Shown: positions 51,913 through 61,320, counted from the stretch's first letter. The stretch: 64,000 nt of DNA from Amycolatopsis sacchari (GCF_900114035.1 NZ_FORP01000013.1:124001-188000), one strand, 5' to 3'. Program-made: numbers and translations. Notes: generated from the sequence alone by a model not told the origin.

Positions 51913-52842
51913 TCAGGCCCGGCAGGTCAGGGGGCGGCCGCCGTTGTAGGTGACCATGTCGCGGAACGCGCCCGGGATGTCGATGCGGGCGCCGGGCGCG
52001 GCCCCGTTCTCCTCGGCGTACGCGCGGTGCAGGTTGCCGACGATGCGCTCACTGTCGAGCCACCCGGCGTACTCGCCGAGGTCGCACTCGCGGGCGGCTT
52101 CGAGCGGGGAAAGCCCCGCCTCGACGCCCTGTTTCGCGACCTCCTGGACGAAACGCAGATACCCCAGTGCGTCGTCGATGACGTCGGGGCCGCACACCGG
52201 GCCGTGACCGGGCACGATCGTCTCGGCGGCGAGCGGGGCGATCACGTCCTGCAGGACCGCGATCGAACCCGCGACCGAACCGGAGAGCAGGAAGGGCGTG
52301 CCGCCCGCGAACAGCAGGTCGCCCGCGAACAGGACGGACCGCTCCGGCACCCAGATGATCGAGTCGTTCGTGGTGTGGGCCGGGGTGCCCACGTGCCGGA
52401 CCTCGCAGCGCAGGTCGTCGACCCACAGCGTCACGCCGTCGCGGTAGGTCAGGAACGGGGGTGCCGGCGGCAGCGAGCCCTCGTCGATCGGCTCGAAGAT
52501 CCCGGTCAGCGGCGGTGCGGCGGCCATGGCCAGCAGCTCCGCCCTGGTGTCCTCGTGCGCGACGATCGTCGCGCCGGGCAGCCAGCCGTTGCCCGCGGTG
52601 TGGTCGGGATGGCTGTGCGTGTTGATGAGCGTGTGCACCGGCCCCGGCGACACGGCACGCATCGCGGCGTCGAAGGCGCGGGTCCGCCGCTCCGTCGAGC
52701 AGGTGTCGACGGCCACCGTCCCCGACCGCCCGACGAGCATGCCGGTGTTGTTGATCATCCAGCCACCGTCGGGCTGCACGTAGGCGTAGAGCCCGCCGCC
52801 CAGGTCCTCGACCCGCGGTTCACCGACACCGTCGTCACTCAT
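51913..52842 (-). CDS. Metallo-beta-lactamase-fold hydrolase
   Basis: 309 residues; ATG 52842. The metal motif is NTHSHPDHTAGN (~93-104), HVGTPAHTTND and IVPGHGPVCG give the remaining His/Asp ligands. Family substrates range from lactones to aromatic acids. It is divergent from a LysR regulator that also governs the ring-cleavage operon, so it probably contributes to that pathway, for example by opening a lactone or hydrolysing an ester. Confidence 0.9.
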   Translation of the reverse strand: MSDDGVGEPRVEDLGGGLYAYVQPDGGWMINNTGMLVGRSGTVAVDTCSTERRTRAFDAAMRAVSPGPVHTLINTHSHPDHTAGNGWLPGATIVAHEDTRAELLAMAAAPPLTGIFEPIDEGSLPPAPPFLTYRDGVTLWVDDLRCEVRHVGTPAHTTNDSIIWVPERSVLFAGDLLFAGGTPFLLSGSVAGSIAVLQDVIAPLAAETIVPGHGPVCGPDVIDDALGYLRFVQEVAKQGVEAGLSPLEAARECDLGEYAGWLDSERIVGNLHRAYAEENGAAPGARIDIPGAFRDMVTYNGGRPLTCRA

Positions 52843-52899
52843 GTGTCCACCTTCGCGCCCCGCGCCCCGCTGGGAAAGCGCGTTCCGCGGATACCCGAT

Positions 52900-52915
52900 A
52901 TCGGTCCCGCTTATA
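52900..52915. promoter_or_regulatory. Shared motif in LysR/MBL divergent promoter
   Basis: ATCGGTCCCGCTTATA (52900-52915) differs at only two positions from ATCGGTCCGCCTTATA at 53942, upstream of the ring-cleavage operon. An exact palindrome CCGATATCGG overlaps it at 52896-52905. Candidate LysR binding site. Confidence 0.55.
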
Positions 52916-53004
52916 GGCCACGCCGACGGGGCCGCGCGGCCGCCGTCATCGGTTACGCTGACTTCCCTGATTGCCACATCAACGAGAGCGATGTGGGGGC
53001 CGCG

Positions 53005-53922
53005 ATGAAGCTGTCGAACCTGGACCTGAACCTCCTGGTGTCGCTGGACGTGCTGCTGGAGGAGCGGTCGGTGACCCGCGCCGCCGCGCGCCTCGGCCTG
53101 TCCCAGCCCGCGCTTTCCGGTGCGCTCGCCCGGTTGCGGCGGCACTTCGACGACCCGCTGCTGGTCCGCTCGGGCAACACGTCGGAGCTGAGCCCGCTCG
53201 CCCAGGCGCTGCGGCTCCGCACCTCGCACGCGCTGAACGAGGTCGAGCGCGTGTTCGCCAGCGAGGCCGTGTTCGACCCGGCGACCTCCCAGCGCACCTT
53301 CACGGTGCAGGCCTCCGACTACGCGATGGCCGTGATCGGGCCGCGGGTCGCGCAGGTGCTCGCGGAGCGAGCCCCGGAGGTCATGCTGCGGTTCGAAGCC
53401 CACCCGGCCACGCTCGCGGGCGATCCCGCCGACTGGCTCCGCGGCGTGGACGGCATGATCCTGCCGCGCGGGTTCGTGTTCGACGTCCCCTCGATCGCCC
53501 TGTTCACCGACGAATGGGTGTGCGTGGCCGACGAGGACAACGACGCCGTCGGTGACGCCCTCACCATGACCGACGTCGCCGAAATGCCGTGGGTGCTCAC
53601 CTACCACGGGCCGACGCGGTTCCTGTCCGCCGTGCGCCAGCTGGAACAGCTGGGCATCGAACCCCGGGTCCAGGCCGTCGTCGAGAGTTTCCTCGTGCTG
53701 CCGTTGTACATCGTCGGCACGCGCCGGCTCGGGCTCGTCCAGCGCCATCTCGCGGACATCCTGGCCGCGCGGGGCGGCCTGCGGGTGCTGCCGTGCCCCT
53801 GGGACGTGGTGCCCGTGGTGGAAACGCTGTGGTGGCACCCGCTGCACACGCGCGACCTGGGGCACGCGTGGCTGAGGTCGGTCCTCGTGGAGACGACCCG
53901 GAGCCTGGCCCGCCAGGACTGA
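53005..53922 (+). CDS. LysR-family transcriptional regulator
   Basis: 305 residues. The N-terminal helix-turn-helix is NLLVSLDVLLEERSVTRAAA followed by LGLSQPALSGALARLRRHF, close to NodD/NahR-type LysR proteins that respond to aromatic effectors. A periplasmic-binding-type effector domain follows (~90-290). It is divergent from the MBL hydrolase gene and precedes the ring-cleavage operon. Matching motifs occur in both promoters. Confidence 0.93.
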   Translation: MKLSNLDLNLLVSLDVLLEERSVTRAAARLGLSQPALSGALARLRRHFDDPLLVRSGNTSELSPLAQALRLRTSHALNEVERVFASEAVFDPATSQRTFTVQASDYAMAVIGPRVAQVLAERAPEVMLRFEAHPATLAGDPADWLRGVDGMILPRGFVFDVPSIALFTDEWVCVADEDNDAVGDALTMTDVAEMPWVLTYHGPTRFLSAVRQLEQLGIEPRVQAVVESFLVLPLYIVGTRRLGLVQRHLADILAARGGLRVLPCPWDVVPVVETLWWHPLHTRDLGHAWLRSVLVETTRSLARQD

Positions 53923-53941
53923 GGGCCGCCAGGAAAACCGC

Positions 53942-53957
53942 ATCGGTCCGCCTTATA
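53942..53957. promoter_or_regulatory. Shared motif in promoter of the ring-cleavage operon
   Basis: ATCGGTCCGCCTTATA (53942-53957) repeats, with two changes, the motif at 52900-52915. It lies 84-99 bases before the GTG at 54041, a normal distance for a LysR activation site. Confidence 0.55.
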
Positions 53958-54040
53958 CGGGGCATCAGCTATTTCGGCTTCCCCGATGCGCTGGGACGAG
54001 CAGATAGTAGTGGCCGTCACAGCAAACGGAAGGACCGCCT

Positions 54041-54973
54041 GTGGTTGCCCCTTTCGCCCTCGCCACGGTCGCCGACGGCGGCGCCGAGCGTCCCGCGCTC
54101 GTCGTCGGGTTCGACGAAAACCCGCGCTGGCGCGACCTTTCCGATCTCGCCCCGACGGTGCACGCCCTGCTGCAGGACTGGGATCCGGTGCTGCGCAAGC
54201 TGTTCACGCTCACCGGCGAGGCGACGCGGCCGCTGGCGCGCGAACAGCTCCGGGCTCCGCTCGTGCCGGGCCAGATCCTCCAGGCGGGTGCGAACTACCG
54301 CACGCACGTCGTCGAACTCGCGGTCAAGCACGCCGCGGGGGAGCGGCCGGAGTCCGAGGTCCGGGCCGAAGCCGTCGCGGCGATGGAACGCCGCACCGCC
54401 GACAGCGAGCCGTTCCTGTTCATCGGGCTGCCCTCGGCCATCACCGGTCCCTACGACGACGTCGTCCTGCCCGGGTACTCGCGGCAGCACGACTGGGAGC
54501 TCGAACTGGCCGCCGTGATCGGCCGCGAGGCGTTCCGCGTGGAGCGGGACCGCGCGCTCGAGCACGTCGCCTGCTACACCATCGCCAACGACCTCACGAT
54601 GCGGGATCTGGTGTTCCGCAAGGACATGCCGGCGCTCGGCGCGGACTGGTACCGCGCGAAGAACGCCCCCGGTTTCACCCCGCTCGGCCCGTACCTGGTG
54701 CCGGCCGCGTTCGTGCCGGAACACCCGCGGATCCGGCTCGAGCTCAACGGCGAGGTGATGCAGGACGAGTCGACCGAGGACATGATCTGCGACGTCGCGG
54801 CCCTCGTCGCCGCCGCGTCGCGGACGACCCCGCTCCGCCCCGGCGACCTGCTGCTCACCGGCAGCCCGGCGGGCAACGGCATCGCCCACGGCCGCCTGCT
54901 CCGCCCCGGCGACGTCATGACCGGCACCATCACCGGGCTGGGCGGGCAGCGCACGCGGGTGGTCGCGCCGTGA
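54041..54973 (+). CDS. Fumarylacetoacetate-hydrolase-family enzyme (first of two)
   Basis: 310 residues; GTG 54041 behind GGAAGGA. AGANYRTHVVE, FIGLPSAITGPYDDVVLP, DWELELAAVIGREAF and PGDLLLTGSPAGNG are the family's metal-site and core motifs. It acts on a keto acid or dienoate, hydrating, decarboxylating or hydrolysing it. First gene of a tightly packed operon (GTGA overlap with the next). Confidence 0.92.
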   Translation: MVAPFALATVADGGAERPALVVGFDENPRWRDLSDLAPTVHALLQDWDPVLRKLFTLTGEATRPLAREQLRAPLVPGQILQAGANYRTHVVELAVKHAAGERPESEVRAEAVAAMERRTADSEPFLFIGLPSAITGPYDDVVLPGYSRQHDWELELAAVIGREAFRVERDRALEHVACYTIANDLTMRDLVFRKDMPALGADWYRAKNAPGFTPLGPYLVPAAFVPEHPRIRLELNGEVMQDESTEDMICDVAALVAAASRTTPLRPGDLLLTGSPAGNGIAHGRLLRPGDVMTGTITGLGGQRTRVVAP

Positions 54974-56094
54974 CCGCGGTCGGGCCGGTCGGCATCGTCG
55001 GCGCCGGGATGGCGGGGCTGGGCGCCGCCATCCTCCTCGCCGAAGCCGGTGTGCCGGTGGACGTCATCGAGACCGCGGGGGAGGTCGGCGCCCTCGGCTC
55101 GGGGGTTACCTTGCAGGGCAACGCTTTGCGCGTGCTGCGCCGCCTCGGCGTGTGGGAGGGGGTGAGCCGGGCGGGGTACGCCTTCAACTCGGCCGGCCTG
55201 CGCGCACCCGACGGCACGCTGCTGGCGGAGGTGCCGGACAGCCGGACCGGCGGCCCCGATCTTCCCGCCACAGTGGGGATCTACCGCCCCGACCTGGCGC
55301 GCCTGCTCGTCGACCGCGCCACCGGACTGGGGGTGAAGATCCGGACCGGCGTCCGGCCCGTCTTGCTCACCCAGGACGACCACGGGGTGGACCTGGCTTG
55401 CTCCGATGGCACGCGCACGCGTTACGACCTCGTCGTGGGCGCCGACGGCGTGCGGTCCTGGACCCGTGACGCGCTGGGCGTCCGGTTGCGGACCGAGGCG
55501 GTGGGCATGGGGATCTGGCGTGCCTTCGCGAAACGGCCGTCGTCGGTGACGCGTACCGACCTCTGCTACGGCGGCGCGGCCTACATCGCCGGGTACTGCC
55601 CGACCGGTGAGGACACGCTCTACGCCTACCTGGTCGAGGACGCGCAGGACCGGAGCGGGCTCTCCGCCGAGGAGCGGCTGGCGACCATGCGCGGGCTCGC
55701 CGAGCACTACCACGGCCTGTGGGACGACATCCGCGCGAACCTGACCGACCCGTCCCGGGTGCACTACACGTGGTTCGAGTGGCACTTCCTCGACGGGCCG
55801 TGGCACCGCGGGCGCACCGTGCTCATCGGCGACGCCGCGCACTGCTGCCCGCCGACGATGGCGCAGGGCGCCGCACAGGCGCTCGAGGACGCGCTGGTGC
55901 TGGCCGAACTGCTGACGACGCGCGAAACCCTGGACGAGGACCTGTGGTCGGCGTTCACCGCCCGCCGGCTCGACCGTGCCCGCACAGTCGTCGAAGGCTC
56001 GGTGCAGATGTGCCGGTGGCTGCTGGCCGGTGAGCAGGGTGACCTGCCGGGCCTGCTGGGCCGGGTCCGCTCGCTGCTGGTGGAGGAACCGTGA
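54970..56094 (+). CDS. FAD-dependent aromatic monooxygenase (class A hydroxylase type)
   Basis: 374 residues. GIVGAGMAGLGAAILLAEAG is the dinucleotide-binding fold, VVGADGVRSWTR is the DG motif and VLIGDAAHCCPPTMAQGA the GD motif that contacts FAD and NAD(P)H. The protein resembles salicylate and 6-hydroxynicotinate 3-monooxygenases, which hydroxylate aromatic acids with oxygen. It is the probable entry step before ring cleavage. Confidence 0.92.
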   Translation: MTAVGPVGIVGAGMAGLGAAILLAEAGVPVDVIETAGEVGALGSGVTLQGNALRVLRRLGVWEGVSRAGYAFNSAGLRAPDGTLLAEVPDSRTGGPDLPATVGIYRPDLARLLVDRATGLGVKIRTGVRPVLLTQDDHGVDLACSDGTRTRYDLVVGADGVRSWTRDALGVRLRTEAVGMGIWRAFAKRPSSVTRTDLCYGGAAYIAGYCPTGEDTLYAYLVEDAQDRSGLSAEERLATMRGLAEHYHGLWDDIRANLTDPSRVHYTWFEWHFLDGPWHRGRTVLIGDAAHCCPPTMAQGAAQALEDALVLAELLTTRETLDEDLWSAFTARRLDRARTVVEGSVQMCRWLLAGEQGDLPGLLGRVRSLLVEEP

Positions 56095-57101
56095 ACACGG
56101 AGCTGGTGGTCGACGTGCACGCGCATTGCCTCGTCGCCGAGGTGGAGGCGCTGGTGGCCGACGAGCCGGGGCTCGCGGAACTCCGCGCGCTCGAGCTGCG
56201 GCGGCACGGTGCGGAGTCGATGGCGGTGTCGGGGGAGATGGTCAGGGCGGCCCTGCCCGCGCTGACGACCGTGGCCCGTCGACTGTCCGATATGGACGTC
56301 GCGGGCGTGGACGTGCAGGTCGTCTCGCCGTCCCCGTCGCACTACCACTACTGGGCCGGCCCCGATCTCGCGACCGCCGTCTGCCGGGCGGCGAACCGCG
56401 GCGTGGCAGCCGTCGTCGCCCAGGCGCCCGAGCGGCTGGTGGGGTTCGGGCTGGTTCCCTTGCAGCACCCCGGTTTGTGCGTGGAGGCGCTGGACGACGC
56501 ATTGGGTCTCGGCCTCAAGGGCGTGGAAATCTCCTCCTTCGCCCCGGGTGTCGAGCTGTCCGACGAGCGGCTCGACCCGTTCTGGGCACGCGCCGCCGAG
56601 ACCGGCGCCGTGGTGTTCCTGCACCCGTTCGGCTGCTCGCTCGACGAGCGGCTGGACCGGTTCTACCTGGCCAACACGGTCGGACAGCCGGTCGAAAACG
56701 CCGTCGCGCTCTCGCACCTGATCTTCGCGGGGGTCCTGGACCGCCACCCGGACCTGCGGGTGGTCGCGGCACACGGCGGGGGCTACCTGCCCACCTACCT
56801 CGGCCGCTCCGACCACGCCTGGCAGGTGCGCCCGGAGGCCCGCCGGTGCGCCGAACCCCCGTCGGCGTATGTGCGCCGGATCTGGTTCGACTCCCTCGTG
56901 CACACGCCGCAGGCACTGCGCGCACTGGTCGCCGCCGTCGGCGCCGACCGGGTCGTGCTCGGGTCCGACCACCCCTTCGACATGGGGGTGCCCGATCCGG
57001 TCGCCCGCCTCGACGCCGCCGGACTGGACGCGGCCGACCGCGCCGCGATCGCCGGCGGTACCGCCCAGAAACTGGGGCTCGTCCCCGGAAAGGAATCCTG
57101 A
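56091..57101 (+). CDS. Amidohydrolase-family decarboxylase (ACMSD-like)
   Basis: 336 residues, GTG overlapping the previous stop. DVHAHC gives the metal HxH motif, FLHPFG, AAHGGGYLPTY and LGSDHPFDMG provide the other His/Asp ligands of the ACMSD/resorcylate-decarboxylase class. It would remove a carboxylate from a ring-fission semialdehyde or from the aromatic acid itself. The stop overlaps the dioxygenase start by one base. Confidence 0.9.
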   Translation: MNTELVVDVHAHCLVAEVEALVADEPGLAELRALELRRHGAESMAVSGEMVRAALPALTTVARRLSDMDVAGVDVQVVSPSPSHYHYWAGPDLATAVCRAANRGVAAVVAQAPERLVGFGLVPLQHPGLCVEALDDALGLGLKGVEISSFAPGVELSDERLDPFWARAAETGAVVFLHPFGCSLDERLDRFYLANTVGQPVENAVALSHLIFAGVLDRHPDLRVVAAHGGGYLPTYLGRSDHAWQVRPEARRCAEPPSAYVRRIWFDSLVHTPQALRALVAAVGADRVVLGSDHPFDMGVPDPVARLDAAGLDAADRAAIAGGTAQKLGLVPGKES

Positions 57102-58051
57102 TGCCGGACCTGGCGGTTCCACGCCTGATCACCCACGTGCGGCACGTCGACCTCGGCGTGCCCGACCTGGCCGCCCAGCGAGAATTCTACAAAGGACAGT
57201 GGGGGCTGACGGAGGTCGCCACGGACTCCGGGCTGTCCTTCCTCGCCGCGGAGGGCTCGCCCGAGCAGTACGTCGTGCGGCTGCGCCAGTCCGCGGACAA
57301 GCGGATCGACCTCATCGCGTTCGGCGCCGCGACCCCGGCCGACGTCGACGCGCTCGCCGACAGGCTCGCGCGGGACGGTGTGACGCTCGTGTCAGAACCG
57401 GGCACGGTGGCGACGCCCGGTGGCGGATACGGGTTCCGGTTCTTCGACAACGAGGGCCGCACGATCGAGATCTCCGCGGACGTCGCGAAGCGCGCCCACC
57501 GCAAGGTCGAGGAGGGCGAGTCGATCCCCGTGCGGCTGTCGCACGTGGTGGTCAACTCCGCCGATCCCGAGGGCACCGTCGCGTTCTACGAGCGGCACCT
57601 CGGGTTCGCCCTGTCGGACATCCTCACCCACCCGCACATGGGGCACATGATGTGGTTCCTGCGGTGCAACCCGTGGCACCACAGCTTCGCCATCGCCCGC
57701 TGCCCGCACCCTTCGCTGCACCACGCGAGCTTCGAGCTGCGCGGGATCGACGAGTACATGCGCGGCACCGGACGGCTCCTGCGGGCGGGCGTGGAGAAGA
57801 TCTGGGGACCGGGACGGCACAAGGCGGGCAACAACACCTTCTCCTACTTCCTCGACCCGCAGGGCAACACGGTGGAGTACACGACCGAGCTGGAGCGCCT
57901 GGACGAGGACACCTGGCACCCCGGGCTGCACGACTTCACCGATCCCGAGGTGTCCGACCAGTGGGGCACGGCCAACCGGATGGACGAGTTCGTCGCGCGG
58001 AAGTCGTTCAACGACCCGGACAAGGGCCTGTTCCTGGCCCCGCCCGTGTGA
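57101..58051 (+). CDS. Extradiol ring-cleavage dioxygenase, VOC superfamily
   Basis: 316 residues with two tandem VOC modules. The C-terminal module carries the Fe(II) ligands His148 (RLSHVVVNS), His207 or His208 (LHHASFEL) and Glu259 (GNTVEYTTE). This is the pattern of type I extradiol dioxygenases such as catechol 2,3-dioxygenase. It cleaves the ring of the dihydroxylated intermediate made by the monooxygenase. Confidence 0.94.
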   Translation: MPDLAVPRLITHVRHVDLGVPDLAAQREFYKGQWGLTEVATDSGLSFLAAEGSPEQYVVRLRQSADKRIDLIAFGAATPADVDALADRLARDGVTLVSEPGTVATPGGGYGFRFFDNEGRTIEISADVAKRAHRKVEEGESIPVRLSHVVVNSADPEGTVAFYERHLGFALSDILTHPHMGHMMWFLRCNPWHHSFAIARCPHPSLHHASFELRGIDEYMRGTGRLLRAGVEKIWGPGRHKAGNNTFSYFLDPQGNTVEYTTELERLDEDTWHPGLHDFTDPEVSDQWGTANRMDEFVARKSFNDPDKGLFLAPPV

Positions 58052-58060
58052 GGCCGGCCG

Positions 58061-59005
58061 ATGCGCTTCGCCACGATCGCCGAAGCCTGCGGGCAGGTGC
58101 GGTGCGGGGTCGTGCGGGACGACACCGTGCTGCGCCTGCCCGCCGGGACCACCGTGCTCGACCTGCTCCGCACCGGCGGGCTCGCCGACGCCGGAGCACG
58201 TGCCCTGGCCGACGGTGACGCCGTCCCGCTGGCCGGGCTGCGGCTGTTGCCGCCGCTCGAAGCGCCCACCGTGCGCGACTTCGTCGCGTTCGAGGAGCAC
58301 GTCGAGGGGATGGCGGCCGGTGCCGGGGTGGGTGCCGAATGGTATGAGGCACCGACGTTCTACTTCACCAACCCGTACGCGCTCGTCGGCGCGCACGACG
58401 ACGTCGCGGTGCCGCCCGGCTGCGCCAGGCTCGACTTCGAGTGCGAGGTGGCGGCCGTCATCGGCCGGGGCGGCGCCGACATCGCCCCAGCCGACGCGTC
58501 CGCCCACATCGCGGGCTACACGATCCTCAACGACTGGTCGGCACGCGACCTCCAGTACCGCGAGATGGCCGTGCGGCTCGGCCCCTGCAAGGGCAAGGAC
58601 TTCGCCACCACGCTCGGCCCCGTCCTGGTCACGGCGGACGAACTGGAGCCCTACCGTGACCCCGAAGGCTTCCTCGCACTCGCCATGACGGTGGCGGTCA
58701 ACGGGACCGAGATCGGCCGTGACCTGCTCTCCAACATGGGCTGGCCGTTCGAAGACCTCGTCGCCTACGCCAGCCGCGGCACCGAGGTCCGTCCCGGCGA
58801 CGTCCTCGGCTCCGGCACGTGCGGCAACGGCGGCTGCCTCGCCGAGCTGTGGGGCCGCGGCCGGACCGACCTGCCCCCGCTCCAGCCGGGAGACGTCGTG
58901 ACGATGGCGGTCGAGGGCATCGGCACCCTCCGCAACACGATCGTCGCCGGGCGGGAACCGCACCCGATCCCGGCCGCCCGGCCCCGTCCCCGCACGCGTC
59001 CCTGA
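58061..59005 (+). CDS. Fumarylacetoacetate-hydrolase-family enzyme (second)
   Basis: 314 residues. RDFVAFEEHVEGMAAGAG, FYFTNPYALVGAHDDV, DFECEVAAVIGR, ILNDWSARDLQ and PGDVLGSGTCGNGGCL show an FAH-type hydrolase of the longer subgroup, likely cleaving the ring-fission product. It lies 9 bases after the dioxygenase gene. Confidence 0.92.
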   Translation: MRFATIAEACGQVRCGVVRDDTVLRLPAGTTVLDLLRTGGLADAGARALADGDAVPLAGLRLLPPLEAPTVRDFVAFEEHVEGMAAGAGVGAEWYEAPTFYFTNPYALVGAHDDVAVPPGCARLDFECEVAAVIGRGGADIAPADASAHIAGYTILNDWSARDLQYREMAVRLGPCKGKDFATTLGPVLVTADELEPYRDPEGFLALAMTVAVNGTEIGRDLLSNMGWPFEDLVAYASRGTEVRPGDVLGSGTCGNGGCLAELWGRGRTDLPPLQPGDVVTMAVEGIGTLRNTIVAGREPHPIPAARPRPRTRP

Positions 59006-59044
59006 AACCGTCCTGTTCCGTCCCCACAACGTCGTGAGGTCACC

Positions 59045-60256
59045 ATGAAAACCGAGACGTCCCGAACCGCCGGGCTGCCGCAGCTGATCCTGCTGCTGGC
59101 GGCCAGTTCCCTGCCCGTGATGGGCGCCGTCCTCATCGCACCGGTGCTCCCGCTCATGGCCGCGCACTTCGCGGCCGTGCCCGGGGCCGGTGTCCTGGTA
59201 CCGGTCGTGCTGACCGTGCCCGCGCTCGTCATCGGGCTGACCGCGCCGGTCGCCGGGCAGATCGTCGACCGGCTCGGCCGGCTGCGGGTGCTGCAGGCGG
59301 GCATGGTCGGCTACGCCATCGCGGGCACCGCGCCGCTCTGGCTCGACAGCCTCGGCGCGATCATCGGCAGCCGCGTGCTCGTCGGGGTGTTCGAGGCGGG
59401 CATCACGACGGCGGCGACCACACTGGTCGGCGACTACTGGAAGGAGAAGCGCGATCGCTACATCGGCCTTCAGGCGACGACCGCGTCCTTGGGCGGGGTC
59501 GCGTTCATCGCGCTCGGCGGTGCGCTCGGGGCCGCCGGCTGGCGCACCCCGTTCTGGGTCTACGCGATCGCGCTGGTGCTCGTCGTCCCGATGACGTGGC
59601 TGCTGTGGTCGCCCCGGCGATCCACGGCAGCGGCGGATCCGCGCCCGGCCGGTGTGCCGTGGCGCGCGCTCGCCGCGCCGTGCGGGGTCACGCTCTTCGG
59701 CGGTGTCGTCTTCTACGTGCTGATCGTGCAACTGTCCACAGTGCTCACTTCGATCGGGATCACGTCCCCCGCGACCACGGGCCTGCTGACCGGCGTCCTC
59801 GCCGTCGCGATCGCCGTCGGCGCGGCGCTCTACGGGCGGCTCGCGAAGCTGGGCAGGCGAACGCTGCTGCCCGTGGAGTTCGCGATCTCGGGGCTCGGGC
59901 TCGTGGTCGTGTTCGCCACGTCGAACGTCGCCGTGGTGATGGTCGGAGCCGTCGTCACCGGCTTCGCGAGCGGTCTGCTCTTCCCGACGCTCGTGTCCTG
60001 GGTGCTGGACAACGTCGACTTCCCCCAGCGCGGCCGGGGAACGGGGCTCTGGACGGGCACGGCGTACGTCGGCCAGTTCCTCTCGCCGCTGGTCGTGGCG
60101 GGGCTGGCCGTGTTCACCGGTGGTCTGCAGGGCGGGATCGGCGCGCTCGGGGTGCTGTCGGTCGTAGTGGGCGCCGTGCTGTTGCTGGTGTTCCGCAAGC
60201 CCCAGCCCCGCGGCGAGCAGGTGCCTCAGTCCGCCACTTCCCACAGCAGCCGGTAG
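59045..60256 (+). CDS. MFS transporter for the catabolic substrate
   Basis: 403 residues, 12 membrane helices. GQIVDRLGRLRVLQAGMVG is the cytoplasmic loop 2-3 motif, and the second half begins after a short loop near 195. As the last gene of the aromatic operon it is the likely importer of the aromatic acid or exporter of a toxic intermediate. Its 3' end overlaps the opposite-strand kinase gene by 31 bases. Confidence 0.92.
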   Translation: MKTETSRTAGLPQLILLLAASSLPVMGAVLIAPVLPLMAAHFAAVPGAGVLVPVVLTVPALVIGLTAPVAGQIVDRLGRLRVLQAGMVGYAIAGTAPLWLDSLGAIIGSRVLVGVFEAGITTAATTLVGDYWKEKRDRYIGLQATTASLGGVAFIALGGALGAAGWRTPFWVYAIALVLVVPMTWLLWSPRRSTAAADPRPAGVPWRALAAPCGVTLFGGVVFYVLIVQLSTVLTSIGITSPATTGLLTGVLAVAIAVGAALYGRLAKLGRRTLLPVEFAISGLGLVVVFATSNVAVVMVGAVVTGFASGLLFPTLVSWVLDNVDFPQRGRGTGLWTGTAYVGQFLSPLVVAGLAVFTGGLQGGIGALGVLSVVVGAVLLLVFRKPQPRGEQVPQSATSHSSR

Positions 60257-60969
60257 TAGCTGGTCCGGTCCGGGTCGGGCTCGACCCCGTAGGCCCGCAG
60301 CAGCGGTTCCTCCCAGCCCGGACCGTAGTTCCACTGTGTACTCCAGGTCGCGACAGCGAGGTCGGCCCAGCGGTCGCCGACACCGAGCGCGCCGAGATCG
60401 ACGTGCCCGGTGCACCGCCCGTCGTCACCGATCAGGGTGTTGGGCGCGCAGGCGTCGCCGTGGCAGACCACGAGCCGGTCGACGGGCGGGATGTCGGCGA
60501 GCACGTCGAGGTGCGCCGCCGCTCGGGTCCGCGCGTTCTCCAGCCGCGCCTCGGCCGACCAGTCGAACGGGCAGCCGGCGACGGGCAGGGTGTCGTGCAG
60601 CGCCCGGAGGCCCGCGCCGATCGCGCGCACGGCGGTGGCGGGGTCGCGTTTCCAGTGGTCGTCCACCGCGCTGCGCCCGGTCAGGCCGTGCGTGACGATC
60701 CAGGACCCGGTTTCGTCCGCGCCTTCGCCGAGTACGTGGGGCACCGTGGTGAATTCGGCGGCCCAGCGCAGGCGCACCGCCTCGGCCGCGAGGTCGATAC
60801 CGCTGCCCGCCGGAGTCCACTTCACGAACTGCCGCGTGCCACCCGAGCCGATCTGGAAGGTCAGCCCGCCGAGTTCGTTCTCCCACACGGCTTTCGCCGG
60901 CCGTCCCGCGGCGAGCTCGGCAACGATCCGCGGTGTCTCGACAGGTCCCCGGGGCGCGGCGGCGATCAT
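60226..60969 (-). CDS. Aminoglycoside phosphotransferase (APH) family protein
   Basis: 247 residues; ATG 60969. VCHGDACAPNTLI is the catalytic loop (HGDxxxxN) and HVDLGALGVGDRWADLA the DxG/metal loop, as in APH(3')-type kinases. N-terminal lysine in FVKW is the ATP-binding Lys. It may phosphorylate an antibiotic or a small metabolite. The identity of the substrate is not determined, and the gene need not confer resistance. Confidence 0.88.
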   Translation of the reverse strand: MIAAAPRGPVETPRIVAELAAGRPAKAVWENELGGLTFQIGSGGTRQFVKWTPAGSGIDLAAEAVRLRWAAEFTTVPHVLGEGADETGSWIVTHGLTGRSAVDDHWKRDPATAVRAIGAGLRALHDTLPVAGCPFDWSAEARLENARTRAAAHLDVLADIPPVDRLVVCHGDACAPNTLIGDDGRCTGHVDLGALGVGDRWADLAVATWSTQWNYGPGWEEPLLRAYGVEPDPDRTSYYRLLWEVAD

Positions 60970-61080
60970 CCGCTCATTCTCGCCGCGGCCGCCGGCGGGC
61001 GGCGAACGATTTCCGCTCCTCTGGATACCGGGGTTCCCCGGGGTCGACGTGCTGCGACCCGCCCGAGTGCTCCGCAGAAG

Positions 61081-61320
61081 GTGGTCCAGCGCAAGCTCGT
61101 GCGCCTGGACCTGGACCTGCTCTGCGAAACCTTGCTGCTCACCCTCTGCGCGAGGGCGCTGGACACCAAGCTGCCCCACCCGATCATCGGTGCCACCCAC
61201 TCCGCCGCCATCGCCGACGCGATCGACTACGACGTCACCAAGCTCAGGCTGAAGCCCAGCCTCATTTGCGGCACCGCCCTGCGCGCCAGGAAATTCGGCG
61301 AAGCGGTGCAGGCGCTGTGA
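61081..61320 (+). pseudogene. N-terminal fragment of an LCMT-type O-methyltransferase
   Basis: 79 codons ending at TGA 61320. LDLDLLCETLLLTLCARALD, HPIIGATHSAAIADAIDYD and ALRARKFGEAVQAL match the N-terminal part of the PKS-linked LCMT (COG3315) methyltransferases. The SAM-binding half (which should follow as ELGAG-like) is absent; the frame stops. There is no good start with a ribosome binding site. This is a truncated relic. Confidence 0.6.
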
